From: an uncultured Alistipes sp.
GTDB lineage: Bacteria; Bacteroidota; Bacteroidia; Bacteroidales; Rikenellaceae
NCBI GenBank assembly: GCA_949285535.1
Contig: CASDZP010000002.1
Location: 1-64,000 of the forward strand
Direction of reading: 5' to 3'
Length of the DNA stretch: 64,000 nt
Shown here: positions 49,055 to 58,778 of the stretch, one piece after another
Layout of the letters: each line of letters opens with the position of its first letter
Numbering within the stretch: the first letter of the stretch is position 1
Notes under the pieces: model-generated
Database searches by the model: none
What the model was told of the DNA's origin: nothing
The model's input: the letters and a program-made list of their open reading frames with translations, nothing else
Position numbers and translations under genes: made by a program

Positions 49055-49960
49055 TTATGCCATCAGTGAGGCGAGTGCTATCGAATAGAGTTTTGTCGCC
49101 GCGCTGTCACCGCGTGAAGTGAGCACGCAGGGCACTTTGGCTCCAACAACGATTGCCGCAATTTCCGCATGAGCGATTTTGGTACAGCATTTGAAAAAGA
49201 CGTTCGCCGATTCGATATTCGGGAAGACGAGCGAATCCGCCTCTCCCGCGACTTCACTTTCGAGACCTTTGATTCGTGCCGATTCGGGGTCTATCGCCAC
49301 ATCGAGAGCGAGCGGTCCTTCCAGAACGGCACCTTTGGCAAGCTGACCGCGTCTGTTCATCATGGTCAGTATCGCCGCCTCCGCGCTCGACGGTATATTC
49401 GGCAACACTTGTTCGCTCGGCGCAATCAATGCCATGCGGGGCTTTTCTATGCCGAGACGTCTTGCCACATCGAAACAATATCCTACAATAGCTTTTTTGG
49501 TATTCAGGTCGGGAAGAGGTATGACCGCCACGTCGCTTACCACCAGCAATTTTTCATAGTGCGGCAGGTCTATCACCGACACATGGCTCAATATGCCTTT
49601 GGGCGGAACAAGTCCTGCCTCTTTTGAGAGAATGCCTCTCATATATTTGTCCGTCGAGAGCAGTCCTTTCATCAATATGTCGCCCTTACCCTGCGACACC
49701 ATTTCGACCGCCTTGTTGATAGCGGATGTTTCGTCCTTGCAGTCAACCACCTCGAACATCGACTTATGGATGCCGAGCGAGTCGCATACATCAACGATGA
49801 TTTCCACATCGCCAACAAGTGTAACTTTCGCTATACCCTCTCTTACGGCGTCGGCACACGCTTCTATTGTGTGAGCGTCGTTTGCCCATGCCGCAATCAG
49901 ACGTTTTTTGGGCGCTCTCTCCTTCACATGAGTGAGAAGCTCGTTCAAATTTTTAATCAT
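49055..49960 (-). CDS. ptb: Phosphate butyryltransferase
   Basis: 301 residues, a Pta/Ptb-family enzyme. GDILMKGLLSTDKYMRGIL, LLVVSDVAVIPLPDL, and LVFPNIESANVFFKCCTKIAHAE are diagnostic; length matches Ptb. It converts butyryl-CoA to butyryl phosphate. Operon with buk. Branched-chain acyl-CoA substrates are also possible. Confidence 0.92.
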   Translation of the reverse strand: MIKNLNELLTHVKERAPKKRLIAAWANDAHTIEACADAVREGIAKVTLVGDVEIIVDVCDSLGIHKSMFEVVDCKDETSAINKAVEMVSQGKGDILMKGLLSTDKYMRGILSKEAGLVPPKGILSHVSVIDLPHYEKLLVVSDVAVIPLPDLNTKKAIVGYCFDVARRLGIEKPRMALIAPSEQVLPNIPSSAEAAILTMMNRRGQLAKGAVLEGPLALDVAIDPESARIKGLESEVAGEADSLVFPNIESANVFFKCCTKIAHAEIAAIVVGAKVPCVLTSRGDSAATKLYSIALASLMA

Positions 49961-50130
49961 ACGGTTATCTTTTCGTGTTTTGCTATTAACGACAAATATA
50001 TGAAAAATATGAAAGCTACAAATTTTTTGTCGTGTTACTTTATTCTTTTTGCGAAAAAAAGAACATTATTACCGACTTTTGGACAAGACAAATAGTATGC
50101 CGAGGTGAGGTTTAGAAACAGGGCAAAAAC

Positions 50131-50169
50131 AAAAAAGAGAAACGGTATATCACCGTTTCTCTTTTTTTT
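50131..50169 (-). terminator. Terminator of the pta-ackA operon
   Basis: AAAGAGAAACGGT pairs with ACCGTTTCTCTTT around ATATC, with A/T runs in both directions. It lies about 40 bp after the ackA stop. Confidence 0.88.
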
Positions 50170-50210
50170 ATTCAAAGTTATAGTCGGAACTATAACATGG
50201 TGTCGATTTG

Positions 50211-51416
50211 TTAGAAAAGCAATCTGTAAGTGTCTGAAGCGATTACGAGCTCTTCGTTTGTTGTCGCAACCACCACTTTCACTTTCGAGTTTTCGGCTGA
50301 TATCACAGCGTCGTTTCCGTAGGCTTTTTTGTTGGCTTCGTCATCAACCGTTACACCCATGAATTCGAGTCCTTCGGTAGCGCCTTTACGCACGACAGCC
50401 GTATGCTCGCCGATTCCGCCGGTGAACACAATCATGTCAACGCCGCCCATTTCAGCCGCATAAGTACCGATAAATCGTTTGATGCGGTTGTTGAATATCT
50501 TGAGCGCGAGAGCCGCTTTTTCATTGCCGCTGTCAGCCGCCGCCATTACGTCACGCATATCCGAACTTACTTCGCTCAAACCCTGCAACCCGCATTTCTT
50601 GTTTATGAAAGAGTTCATCTGATCAGCGGTAAGCTCTTCACGTTCGGCGATGAAAGTAAGGATGCTCGGGTCAATCGAACCGCATCGCGTACCCATCATA
50701 AGACCGTCAACGGGAGTGAAGCCCATTGATGTATCGAATGATTTTCCGTTTACGATTGCGGTCACTGACGCGCCGTTACCGATATGGCAAGTGATTATTT
50801 TCGACTCATCAAGTTTCAGACCCGCCATTTTGCAGGCTTTTGCCGCCACATACTTGTGACTTGTGCCGTGGAAACCGTATCTGCGGATTCGATACTGCTC
50901 ATAGTATTTATAAGGTATCGGATAGATATAGTTTTCTTTGGGCATTGTCTGGTGGAACGATGTGTCGAACACCGTAACCTGCGGAACGTTCGGCATAAGG
51001 CTTTCGACTGCCTCTACCCCTTTCATGTTGGCGGGGTTGTGCAACGGTGCCAACTCGAAACAGCTTTCGATCTGTTTTTTGACTTCTGGAGTTACGACAA
51101 CGCTGTCAGAGAAATATTCGCCGCCGTGAGCCACCCTGTGACCTACCGCCTCGATTTTCGAGAGAGAGTCGATTACGCCGTGTTCGGGATCGACTATCGC
51201 TTCGAGAATCATGTTTATCGCAACCGTATGGTCGGGAATCGGAGCTGTACGCTCAAACTCGCTTTTACCTGCGGGTTTGTGTTTCAATACGCCCTCGGGT
51301 AATCCGATACGCTCTACCACACCTTTTGCCAAAACATCGGCGTTACCTTCGCTCTTCATGTCGAGAACCTGATATTTGGCTGAAGAACTTCCGCAGTTGA
51401 GAACTAATATTATCAT
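50211..51416 (-). CDS. ackA: Acetate kinase
   Basis: 401 residues from the ATG at 51416 (MIILVLNCGSSSAKYQ). Signatures: VLNCGSSSAKY, FDTSFHQTMP, RRYGFHGTSHKYV, IITCHIGNGASVTAI, GLMMGTRCGSIDPSI and IVFTGGIGEH. It makes acetate and ATP from acetyl phosphate. It follows pta by 49 bp in one operon. Confidence 0.96.
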   Translation of the reverse strand: MIILVLNCGSSSAKYQVLDMKSEGNADVLAKGVVERIGLPEGVLKHKPAGKSEFERTAPIPDHTVAINMILEAIVDPEHGVIDSLSKIEAVGHRVAHGGEYFSDSVVVTPEVKKQIESCFELAPLHNPANMKGVEAVESLMPNVPQVTVFDTSFHQTMPKENYIYPIPYKYYEQYRIRRYGFHGTSHKYVAAKACKMAGLKLDESKIITCHIGNGASVTAIVNGKSFDTSMGFTPVDGLMMGTRCGSIDPSILTFIAEREELTADQMNSFINKKCGLQGLSEVSSDMRDVMAAADSGNEKAALALKIFNNRIKRFIGTYAAEMGGVDMIVFTGGIGEHTAVVRKGATEGLEFMGVTVDDEANKKAYGNDAVISAENSKVKVVVATTNEELVIASDTYRLLF

Positions 51417-51465
51417 TATCTGCAATGAGTGTTTTAAGTGAAGAAGATTTATTCGTTACATGGGA

Positions 51466-52467
51466 CTATTTGAGACCCTGTGCCTGACAAGCGGTAATTG
51501 CGACCAGATTCACGATGTCGCTCACAGAGCATCCGCGAGAGAGGTCGTTGATAGGAGCCGCCATACCCTGCAAAACGGGACCGATAGCTTCCGCTTTTGC
51601 CATGCGCTGAACGAGTTTGTAGGCGATGTTGCCGACTTCGAGTGTCGGGAATACCAATACATTGGCTCTACCAGCTGTTTTGCTGCCGGGAGCTTTTTTC
51701 GCGCCTATTTCGGGAATGATTGCCGCGTCAGCCTGGAGTTCACCCTCTATTTCGAGTGAGGGGTCCATCTGTTTTGCAAGAGCCGTAGCCTGAACGACTT
51801 TATCCACCATTTCATGTTTTGCTGAACCTTTGGTTGAGAAGCTGAGCATAGCGATTCTCGGCTCCATGCCTGCGATTACACGTGTGGTGCGACCTGTTTC
51901 AACAGCTATCTGCGCGAGTTCTTCAGCTGTGGGGTTGGGGTGAACCGCGCAGTCGGCGAATACCATGAGTCCGTTGTCACCGAACTCTTTGGGAACCATC
52001 ATCAGAAACGCGCCTGAAACCACGCTGACGCCCGGTTTGGTCTTCACATACTGGAAAGCGGGACGAAGAACGTCGCCTGTCGCGTTGTTGGCGCCCGCTA
52101 CCTCACCGTCAGCGTCACCCGCCTTAATCATCATTACCGCGAGGTAAAGAGGGTCTTTTATGAGTTTTTCAGCCTGTTCGCGAGTCAGACCTTTTGCGGC
52201 TCTGAGCTGGAGCATAAGCTCAATGTAACGCTCTTTGTCGGGATTGTTCTCGGGGTCGATGACTTTTGCTTTAGCCACGTTGCTGAGCGAGAATTTAGCT
52301 GCTTGTGACGCTATTGTCGCGGGGTTACCGATAAGGATGATTTCGGCAAGCGATTCGGCGATGCACTGGTCAGCGGCACGCAATGTTCTCTCCTCTTCCG
52401 CTTCGGGAAGAATGATTCGTTTCAGATCTTTGGCTGCGGCAGCCTTAATCTTTTCGATTAGTTCCAT
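51466..52467 (-). CDS. pta: Phosphate acetyltransferase
   Basis: 333 residues, the short form without the regulatory N-terminal domain. RIILPEAEEERTLRAADQC, GDADGEVAGANNATGDVLRPA, GLMVFADCAVHPNPTAEELA and the ANVLVFPTLEVGNIAYKLVQRM block. It converts acetyl-CoA to acetyl phosphate for ackA. The signature segments favour Pta over Ptb. Confidence 0.95.
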   Translation of the reverse strand: MELIEKIKAAAAKDLKRIILPEAEEERTLRAADQCIAESLAEIILIGNPATIASQAAKFSLSNVAKAKVIDPENNPDKERYIELMLQLRAAKGLTREQAEKLIKDPLYLAVMMIKAGDADGEVAGANNATGDVLRPAFQYVKTKPGVSVVSGAFLMMVPKEFGDNGLMVFADCAVHPNPTAEELAQIAVETGRTTRVIAGMEPRIAMLSFSTKGSAKHEMVDKVVQATALAKQMDPSLEIEGELQADAAIIPEIGAKKAPGSKTAGRANVLVFPTLEVGNIAYKLVQRMAKAEAIGPVLQGMAAPINDLSRGCSVSDIVNLVAITACQAQGLK

Positions 52468-52583
52468 TTTTATGTGTTTTTATTTTAATATGTTTCTATA
52501 TATGTAAAAACAGGTGTTATCTGTCGGTTTTATGAAAAACCGAACAAAGTTAATAAAAAAACGGCCGCAACGGTTATGTTTTG

Positions 52584-52829
52584 TTATTTTATTTCGTTTT
52601 TATCGAATTCCGCCGCCAGCAATGCTTCTATTTTTGCCACATCCTCACCTTTGGCAAGGAGTTCGATACCGAAATCTGGAATCGTGCTGTTCGGGAAAAG
52701 AGACGCTGACTCCTCTCCTATGAGTTCGGTCTCGAAACCGTAAGAGTCGAGAAGTGATTTAACGATATGCGCTTCGTTGAGACGTGAGAACTTTCTTATT
52801 ACGACGAATTTATTATCACTGGTAGTCAT
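52584..52829 (-). CDS. DUF2007 putative signal-transducing protein
   Basis: 81 residues with FSRLNEAHIVKSLLDSYGFETELIGEE and DFGIELLAKGEDVAKIEALL, matching the small DUF2007 family of GlnB-like fold. Function unknown. It stands alone after pta, with a probable minus-strand promoter upstream: a TATCTTTA box at plus 52878-52885 and a TTTG element at 52906-52909. Confidence 0.75.
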   Translation of the reverse strand: MTTSDNKFVVIRKFSRLNEAHIVKSLLDSYGFETELIGEESASLFPNSTIPDFGIELLAKGEDVAKIEALLAAEFDKNEIK

Positions 52830-53080
52830 GACGGTAGATTTTGAGGTTAAACAAAAGGCAATATCGCCTTTACGATATAAAGATAAGTATTTTTTGTCAA
52901 TTTTACAAACGATTTGTCAGATAGCCCGCTCTATTGCCGCCGATTGGAATATTGAAGACGCCGGTGTTGAAAATATTTTTAAAAAAGTGTCGCGGTATGC
53001 TTTTTTTAGGCACACTCTTTTTTGTATCTTTGCTGACGTCACGTATGCGGTACATAAAACATATAGTATTTAGTGTCAAT

Positions 53081-53181
53081 AATATCACTTTATGCAATAT
53101 CACTTTATATAAGATATGCCATACGTATATTATAAGATTAATATCACTTATTATAAGATTAATATCACTAAGATAATATCA
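53081..53181. repeat. Repeated AATATCAC units upstream of dnaE
   Basis: AATATCAC (or a close form) occurs at about 53081, 53096, 53140, 53161 and 53176. Two of these lie in a near-exact 20-21 bp tandem repeat (TTATAAGATTAATATCACT, 53130-53170). A similar ATAATATCACGATG occurs upstream of pyrD near 58637. The remaining 52830-53280 gap includes a TATCTTTG box at 53025-53032 that may be a plus-strand promoter. Confidence 0.5.
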
Positions 53182-53280
53182 CAGATGTGAAAATATTATA
53201 CCACAGTAGTGACATGTTTTAAGTGACGGTATTTGAAAATATCGGCACAAACGATTTAAACGATACAAAAACAAACGCAA

Positions 53281-56200
53281 ATGCCACAGTTCGTACACTT
53301 ACACGTACATACTCAATATTCGATTCTCGACGGAGCTTCCGACATAAAGGACATAATCTGCCGTGCGAAAGAGTTGGGACAGCCTGCTTTGGCGATAACC
53401 GACCACGGTAATATGTTTGGCGTAAAGCTCTTTCACGAGACTGCCATGAAAGAGGGGATAAAACCGATTCTCGGCTCGGAGGTGTATGTGGCGGCGAACA
53501 GCCGTCATGACCATTCGGGCAAGGAGAACCTTTCGGGTTATCACCTTATTCTGTTGGCTAAAAATCTTGTCGGCTATCATAACCTCGCAAAACTCGCCTC
53601 GTATGCCTATACGGAGGGTTTTTACGGAAAACCTCGTGTCGATTTCGAGCTGCTCGAAAAATACAACGAGGGGATAATCTGTTGTTCCGCGTGTCTTGGC
53701 GGCCATATTCCGCAGGCGATTATGAAAGGTAACATCGAAGATGCGGAAGAGCATGTGCGTCATTTCAAGAATATATACGGGGATGATTTCTATCTGGAGA
53801 TGCAGCTGCATCCGTCAGGTGATCCGAGAATCGACCAGAATGTCTTTGAGAATCAAAAGATTGTCAATGCCGAAATTTTGAAGCTGGCGGCAAAGTACAA
53901 TGTAAAATATATCGTCAGCAATGACGTCCATTTCGTTCGTGCCGATGATGCGGAGGCGCACGATAACCTTATCTGCCTCAACACCCGCGCCGATTTGGAC
54001 GACCCCAACCGAATGAGATATACCCGTCAGGAGTATCTGAAAAGCTATGAGGAGATGGCGGAGCTTTTCCCCGATCATCTTGAGGCGCTCGACGCAACCG
54101 TGGAGGTAGCCGATAAGGTTGAGACCTATTCGCTATCGCACAAGGCGTTCATGCCCAACTTTCCGTTGCCTGACGACTTCGTGATAGAACTTGACCAACT
54201 TAAAAAGGTATATAAAAACAGTTTTGCCACCACCGCCTCAACGGTTAAGGATGATGAGGTCAAAGCACGTCTCGGCGCGGCTCTCGAAAAGATAAACGCC
54301 GCGATAGACGCCGCCTCTTCGATTGAGGATATTGACGCTCTTTCTAAAGAGGCGTTCATCGACAAGGAATTTGACGCCGAAGTAAAACTGACGACTTCAA
54401 AACAGTTTATCTATCTTCGTCACCTTACCTATGCAGGAGCGAAAGAGCGATGGGGCGATCCCCTACCCGACTCCACCCGTGAGCGTCTCGAATTCGAGCT
54501 CTCGACAATAGAGCGAATGGGTTTCCCCGGATACTTCCTTATTGTGTGGGACTTTATCAGGGCAGCCCGTCAAATGGGTGTGGCAGTAGGGCCTGGACGT
54601 GGTTCGGCGGCCGGTTCCGCCGTAGCATACTGCTTGACCATTACCAATATAGACCCTATCAAGTATGACCTTCTGTTCGAGCGTTTCCTCAATCCCGAAC
54701 GTATTTCGATGCCTGATGTCGATATTGACTTCGACGAGGACGGCCGTGAGGAGGTTATGAAATATGTGGTCGGTAAATACGGAGCCAAAAGGGTCGCGCA
54801 TATCATCACTTTCGGTACAATGGCCGCCAAATTGGCAATCCGTGACGTGGCACGAATACAGAAACTTCCGCTTCCCGAGGCGGACAGACTTGCCAAGATG
54901 GTGCCTGAGCGTCCGGGTATAAAGCTGAAAGACGCTTTCAAGGAGGTACCAGAGCTTAACGCCGAACGCGAGAGCACGAATCCTCTTGTCCGTACGACCC
55001 TAAATCTTGCCGAAAAGCTCGAAGGTGCGGTACGTCAGACGGGTGTGCATGCCTGCGGTATCATCATCGCCAAAGACGACCTCGAAAATTTCATCCCCAT
55101 ATCGGTAAACAAGGATGCTGCCCTCTTTGTGGTTCAATATGACGGTCATTTCGTCGAGGATGTGGGATTGCTGAAAATGGACTTTCTCGGTCTTAAGACT
55201 CTCTCCATAATAAAAGATGCGCTCGACAATATAGAGATGTCGCACGGCATAAGATTGGAGATAGATAAAATTCCGCTCGACGACAGCGAGACGTTTGCCC
55301 TTTACAGCCGCGGAGACACAACGGGTCTGTTCCAGTTCGAGTCTCCAGGTATGAAAAAATATCTCCGAGAGCTTCAGCCCAACCGTTTTGAGGACCTCAT
55401 AGCCATGAACGCCCTCTATCGTCCGGGACCCTTGGAGTACATACCCAACTTTATTGCACGTAAACACGGACGTGAGCCGATTAGCTACGACCTCGCCGAT
55501 ATGGAGGAATACCTGCATGACACATACGGCGTTACGGTCTATCAGGAGCAGGTGATGCTTTTGTCGCAGAAGCTGGCTGGCTTCACCAAAGGTCAGGCGG
55601 ACACCCTGCGTAAGGCTATGGGTAAGAAACAGCGTGCCGTCCTCGACAAGATGAAGGGTGACTTTATCGGCGGGGCGACAGAGCGCGGTCACGATCCCAA
55701 GGTGTGCGAGAAGATATGGACCGACTGGGAGGCGTTCGCGTCATACGCCTTCAACAAGTCGCACGCGACATGCTACGCATACGTGTCATATCAGACAGCC
55801 TATCTGAAGGCTCACTACCCGGCAGAGTTCATGGCGGCGCTTTTGAGCCGTAACCTTTCCGACATAAAGAAAATCAGCTTCTTTATGGATGAATGCCGAC
55901 GTATAGGCGCGCCCGTGAAAGGCCCCGACGTAAACCGAAGTATGTCTCGTTTCTCTGTCGACAGCGAGGGTAATATTCGTTTCGGACTCGCCGCAATCAA
56001 AGGCGTGGGCGAGAGCGCGGTGATGAACATCATAGAGGAACGTAAGGCAAACGGACCGTATAAGGATTTGTTCGACTTTGTGGAGCGAATAAATATACAG
56101 TCGGTCAACCGCAAGACATTTGAGTCGTTGGCTTTGGCGGGAGCGTTCGATTCCATTTCTGGTTTCCATAGGAGCCGTTTCATCGGCGAAGACGGTAAAG

Positions 56201-56979
56201 AGAGCTATGTCGAGATGTTGCTCAAATACGGCAACATGTTCCAGACGAGCAAGAATCAGTCGGGCAACTCGCTTTTCGGCGACATAATGGAGTCTGTGGA
56301 GATTCAGAAGCCGCAACTTCCGCCCGGTGAGGAGTGGAGTCAGTTCAAGACGCTCGGCAAAGAGCGTGAACTGGTGGGTATTTATCTCTCCGCCCACCCT
56401 CTCGACAACCATAAGGTCATCATCGACAAGATGTGTACCAACAGTCTCGACCAGCTCACCAATACTGACCAGATGAAAGGTCGTGAGTTTGTGGTTGCGG
56501 GAATGGTTACTTCGGTTACTCACTCTACAACCAAGAAAGGCGACCCTTACGGACGTTTCACGATTGAGGATTTTAACGGTTCATACGAGTTTGCCCTTTT
56601 CAGAAACGACTACGAGGCTTTCCGTCCGTTCATGTTCACAGACTATCAGCTTTTGATAAGAGGCAAGTTCATACAGCGATATGACGGTGCGGAGTTTACC
56701 CCGAAAATAACCTCGATAATGACTCTCCGCGAGGCTCACGAGAAATTGGTTAAAGAGGTTGTCGTGAACATAGACGTCACCGACGTTACACCCGAAACCG
56801 TATCGGAAATGAAGCGTCTTTTCGAGGATAACAAGGGTAACGCCAATCTCAAACTAAAGGTTTTCGATACTTCGGCGGGAGTGGTTTTACCTATGGTTTC
56901 CAAAAACATAAAGGTCGATGTGACTCCGCAGTTGGCTGACTTTTTCGACAAAATGGGATTCGGATACGAACTGCATTAA
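53281..56979 (+). CDS. dnaE: DNA polymerase III alpha subunit
   Basis: 1232 residues, typical DnaE. The N-terminal PHP domain (FVHLHVHTQYSILDGASDIKD, ALAITDHGNMFG) is intact. The C-family polymerase core has GPGRGSAAGSAVAYCLTITNIDP, the catalytic MPDVDIDFDEDGR and FEDLIAMNALYRPGPLEYIP. Further on are the helix-hairpin-helix region, an OB-fold (VVAGMVTSVTHSTTKKGDPYGRFTIEDFNG) and the C-terminal tail. No split or intein. It is the main replicative polymerase. Confidence 0.96.
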   Translation: MPQFVHLHVHTQYSILDGASDIKDIICRAKELGQPALAITDHGNMFGVKLFHETAMKEGIKPILGSEVYVAANSRHDHSGKENLSGYHLILLAKNLVGYHNLAKLASYAYTEGFYGKPRVDFELLEKYNEGIICCSACLGGHIPQAIMKGNIEDAEEHVRHFKNIYGDDFYLEMQLHPSGDPRIDQNVFENQKIVNAEILKLAAKYNVKYIVSNDVHFVRADDAEAHDNLICLNTRADLDDPNRMRYTRQEYLKSYEEMAELFPDHLEALDATVEVADKVETYSLSHKAFMPNFPLPDDFVIELDQLKKVYKNSFATTASTVKDDEVKARLGAALEKINAAIDAASSIEDIDALSKEAFIDKEFDAEVKLTTSKQFIYLRHLTYAGAKERWGDPLPDSTRERLEFELSTIERMGFPGYFLIVWDFIRAARQMGVAVGPGRGSAAGSAVAYCLTITNIDPIKYDLLFERFLNPERISMPDVDIDFDEDGREEVMKYVVGKYGAKRVAHIITFGTMAAKLAIRDVARIQKLPLPEADRLAKMVPERPGIKLKDAFKEVPELNAERESTNPLVRTTLNLAEKLEGAVRQTGVHACGIIIAKDDLENFIPISVNKDAALFVVQYDGHFVEDVGLLKMDFLGLKTLSIIKDALDNIEMSHGIRLEIDKIPLDDSETFALYSRGDTTGLFQFESPGMKKYLRELQPNRFEDLIAMNALYRPGPLEYIPNFIARKHGREPISYDLADMEEYLHDTYGVTVYQEQVMLLSQKLAGFTKGQADTLRKAMGKKQRAVLDKMKGDFIGGATERGHDPKVCEKIWTDWEAFASYAFNKSHATCYAYVSYQTAYLKAHYPAEFMAALLSRNLSDIKKISFFMDECRRIGAPVKGPDVNRSMSRFSVDSEGNIRFGLAAIKGVGESAVMNIIEERKANGPYKDLFDFVERINIQSVNRKTFESLALAGAFDSISGFHRSRFIGEDGKESYVEMLLKYGNMFQTSKNQSGNSLFGDIMESVEIQKPQLPPGEEWSQFKTLGKERELVGIYLSAHPLDNHKVIIDKMCTNSLDQLTNTDQMKGREFVVAGMVTSVTHSTTKKGDPYGRFTIEDFNGSYEFALFRNDYEAFRPFMFTDYQLLIRGKFIQRYDGAEFTPKITSIMTLREAHEKLVKEVVVNIDVTDVTPETVSEMKRLFEDNKGNANLKLKVFDTSAGVVLPMVSKNIKVDVTPQLADFFDKMGFGYELH

Positions 56980-57050
56980 TTGTCGGTCGCCGCAATCGTT
57001 TGAGGTATAATGTTTTGAGACAAAACGGATAAAAAACAGTTGAAAATAGT

Positions 57051-57080
57051 TTTGTTTACACCTTTTTTGATATATCTTTA
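57051..57080 (+). promoter_or_regulatory. Promoter of trxA
   Basis: TTTG (57051-57054), 18 bp, TATCTTTA (57073-57080), about 75 bp before the trxA ATG. One mismatch to the consensus. Confidence 0.55.
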
Positions 57081-57155
57081 CATTCAAAAGGGGACAAACA
57101 ATTAACAGATTAAAGTAGTTTAAATCAAATATATAAAGTTTAAATTTTAGGAGTT

Positions 57156-57470
57156 ATGGCACTTGAAATCACTTCGCAGAACTACAAAGAGCTCATCGAA
57201 TCGGGCAAACCTCTTGTAATCGACTTTTGGGCAGAATGGTGCGGTCCCTGCCGTATGGTGGCTCCCATCATCGACGAGTTGGCTCACGAGTTCGAAGGTA
57301 AAGTTTCGATTGGCAAATGTGATGTTGACAACAACGATGAAGTTTCTATCGAGTTCGGCGTTCGCAACATTCCCACCATTATCTTTATCAAAGGTGGTAA
57401 AGTGGTTGACAAACAGGTAGGCGCCACTACAAAAGCCGTGTTGACTGAAAAAATCAACGCGCTTCTCTAA
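57156..57470 (+). CDS. trxA: Thioredoxin
   Basis: 104 residues. The active site WAEWCGPCRMVAP has the standard WCGPC, cis-Pro is in FGVRNIPTIIFIKGG, and the length is typical. A cytoplasmic disulfide reductant; it may feed the methionine sulfoxide reductase at 5.4 kb. An AGGAG element lies about 10 bp before the ATG, rare in this window. Confidence 0.95.
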   Translation: MALEITSQNYKELIESGKPLVIDFWAEWCGPCRMVAPIIDELAHEFEGKVSIGKCDVDNNDEVSIEFGVRNIPTIIFIKGGKVVDKQVGATTKAVLTEKINALL

Positions 57471-57494
57471 AAAAGTCCTACGAGAAGGTCTCCG

Positions 57495-57528
57495 ACGGCT
57501 TGATTGCGGGTCAATCAAGCCGTTTTTT
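57495..57528 (+). terminator. Terminator of trxA
   Basis: ACGGCTTGATTG pairs with CAATCAAGCCGT, followed by T's; it lies 24 bp after the stop and before pdxB. Confidence 0.88.
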
Positions 57529-57562
57529 AATCTTTTGACCTGAAAAACGATACGGTTTTCTG

Positions 57563-58579
57563 ATGAAAATAGTCATAGACAAAAACATACCTTTTGTGGC
57601 GGGAGTGTTCGAGCCATACGCCGAGATACTCTATAAAAAAGGTGGCGACATCACGGCGGAAGATGTGCGCGATGCCGACGCGCTTATGATAAGGACACGT
57701 ACACGCTGTGACGAGAAGCTGCTCGACGGTAGCAATGTAAAAATGATTGCCACCGCCACCATAGGTTTTGACCATATAGACATCGACTATTGCGCGCGAC
57801 ATGGTATAGAGGTGTCGCGTGCCGTCGGTTGCAACGCTTACGGCGTGGTGCAGTATGTCTGCGCCGCCCTATTGCACGAAGGTGTCATGCCGCCCGCAAA
57901 AATAGCTGTTGTGGGTGTGGGTGCCGTCGGAGGTGCGCTATCCGAGACGCTCACCTCTTTCGGCTTTGAAGTTATGCCCGTGGACCCGCCGAGAGCCGAG
58001 CGTGAGGGTAAAGAGCATTTTTCTACACTTGAAGAGGCTTTGAGTCGTGCCGATGTGGTAACTCTGCACGTTCCTTTGGAGAGAGGCGGCGACTACCCCA
58101 CCATAGGAATGGCGGACAGCACGTTTTTCTGTATGATGAAAAAAGATGCGCTCTTTATAAATTCCTCTCGCGGCGAGGTTGTCGTTCAGAAGGCTTTGAA
58201 TGAGGCTCTGAAAGAGAAAAAAATCGCTTCGGCTGTGATAGACGTATGGAACGGCGAGCCTGCGATAGACAAGGATACTCTGAAAATGGTATCGCTCGGA
58301 ACACCGCATATCGCAGGATACTCTCTGCAAGGCAAGGCGGCGGGTAGCTCTATGAGTGTCAGGGTGTTGGCTCGATATTTCGGTATCGACGACTTGAAAG
58401 GATGGTGGCCCGAAGAGGTTAAATCCGTTAGCCATGAACACAACCTTTCATGGCACGAGGTCTCTTTGATGATGAAGAATTTTTACGACATAGAGAAAGA
58501 GTCGGAGACGCTCAAGGCACACCCTGAAGAGTTTGAGAACCTAAGAAACGAATATCGTTACAGAGAGGAGTTTTTCTGA
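57563..58579 (+). CDS. pdxB: Erythronate-4-phosphate dehydrogenase
   Basis: 338 residues. A D-2-hydroxyacid dehydrogenase with NAD motif GVGAVGGAL, and family-typical MKIVIDKNIPF, IATATIGFDHID, GCNAYGVVQYVCAAL, and FINSSRGEVV. The pdxB C-terminal domain is present (GWWPEEV to EFENLRNEYRYREEFF). It makes 2-oxo-3-hydroxy-4-phosphobutanoate for pyridoxal phosphate synthesis. No other pdx gene is nearby. Confidence 0.9.
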   Translation: MKIVIDKNIPFVAGVFEPYAEILYKKGGDITAEDVRDADALMIRTRTRCDEKLLDGSNVKMIATATIGFDHIDIDYCARHGIEVSRAVGCNAYGVVQYVCAALLHEGVMPPAKIAVVGVGAVGGALSETLTSFGFEVMPVDPPRAEREGKEHFSTLEEALSRADVVTLHVPLERGGDYPTIGMADSTFFCMMKKDALFINSSRGEVVVQKALNEALKEKKIASAVIDVWNGEPAIDKDTLKMVSLGTPHIAGYSLQGKAAGSSMSVRVLARYFGIDDLKGWWPEEVKSVSHEHNLSWHEVSLMMKNFYDIEKESETLKAHPEEFENLRNEYRYREEFF

Positions 58580-58727
58580 TTGTGCGGCAGTAGTGTCATG
58601 TGATACGGTTTCGGTCATATTACATCCTTATATAATATCACGATGTATGACATCACGTAACAGGAGCTGATATGTCGGAACAAATGTGAAACTTTTGTGA
58701 AAATTATTCGTAAAAGATTCAGATTAC

Positions 58728-58757
58728 TTTATAGTGTCGTATAAATGCGTATATTTG
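58728..58757 (+). promoter_or_regulatory. Candidate promoter of pyrD
   Basis: TATATTTG at 58750-58757 fits TAnnTTTG, with TTTA at 58728-58731 in place of TTTG. The pyrD ATG is 22 bp downstream. Confidence 0.5.
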
Positions 58758-58778
58758 CATAAAAGAAGCTGTAATAAG

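Noticed and set aside
52777-53073. 98-codon frame antisense to the start of the DUF2007 gene
   Set aside because: Overlaps the coding start and promoter of a recognised family on the other strand.
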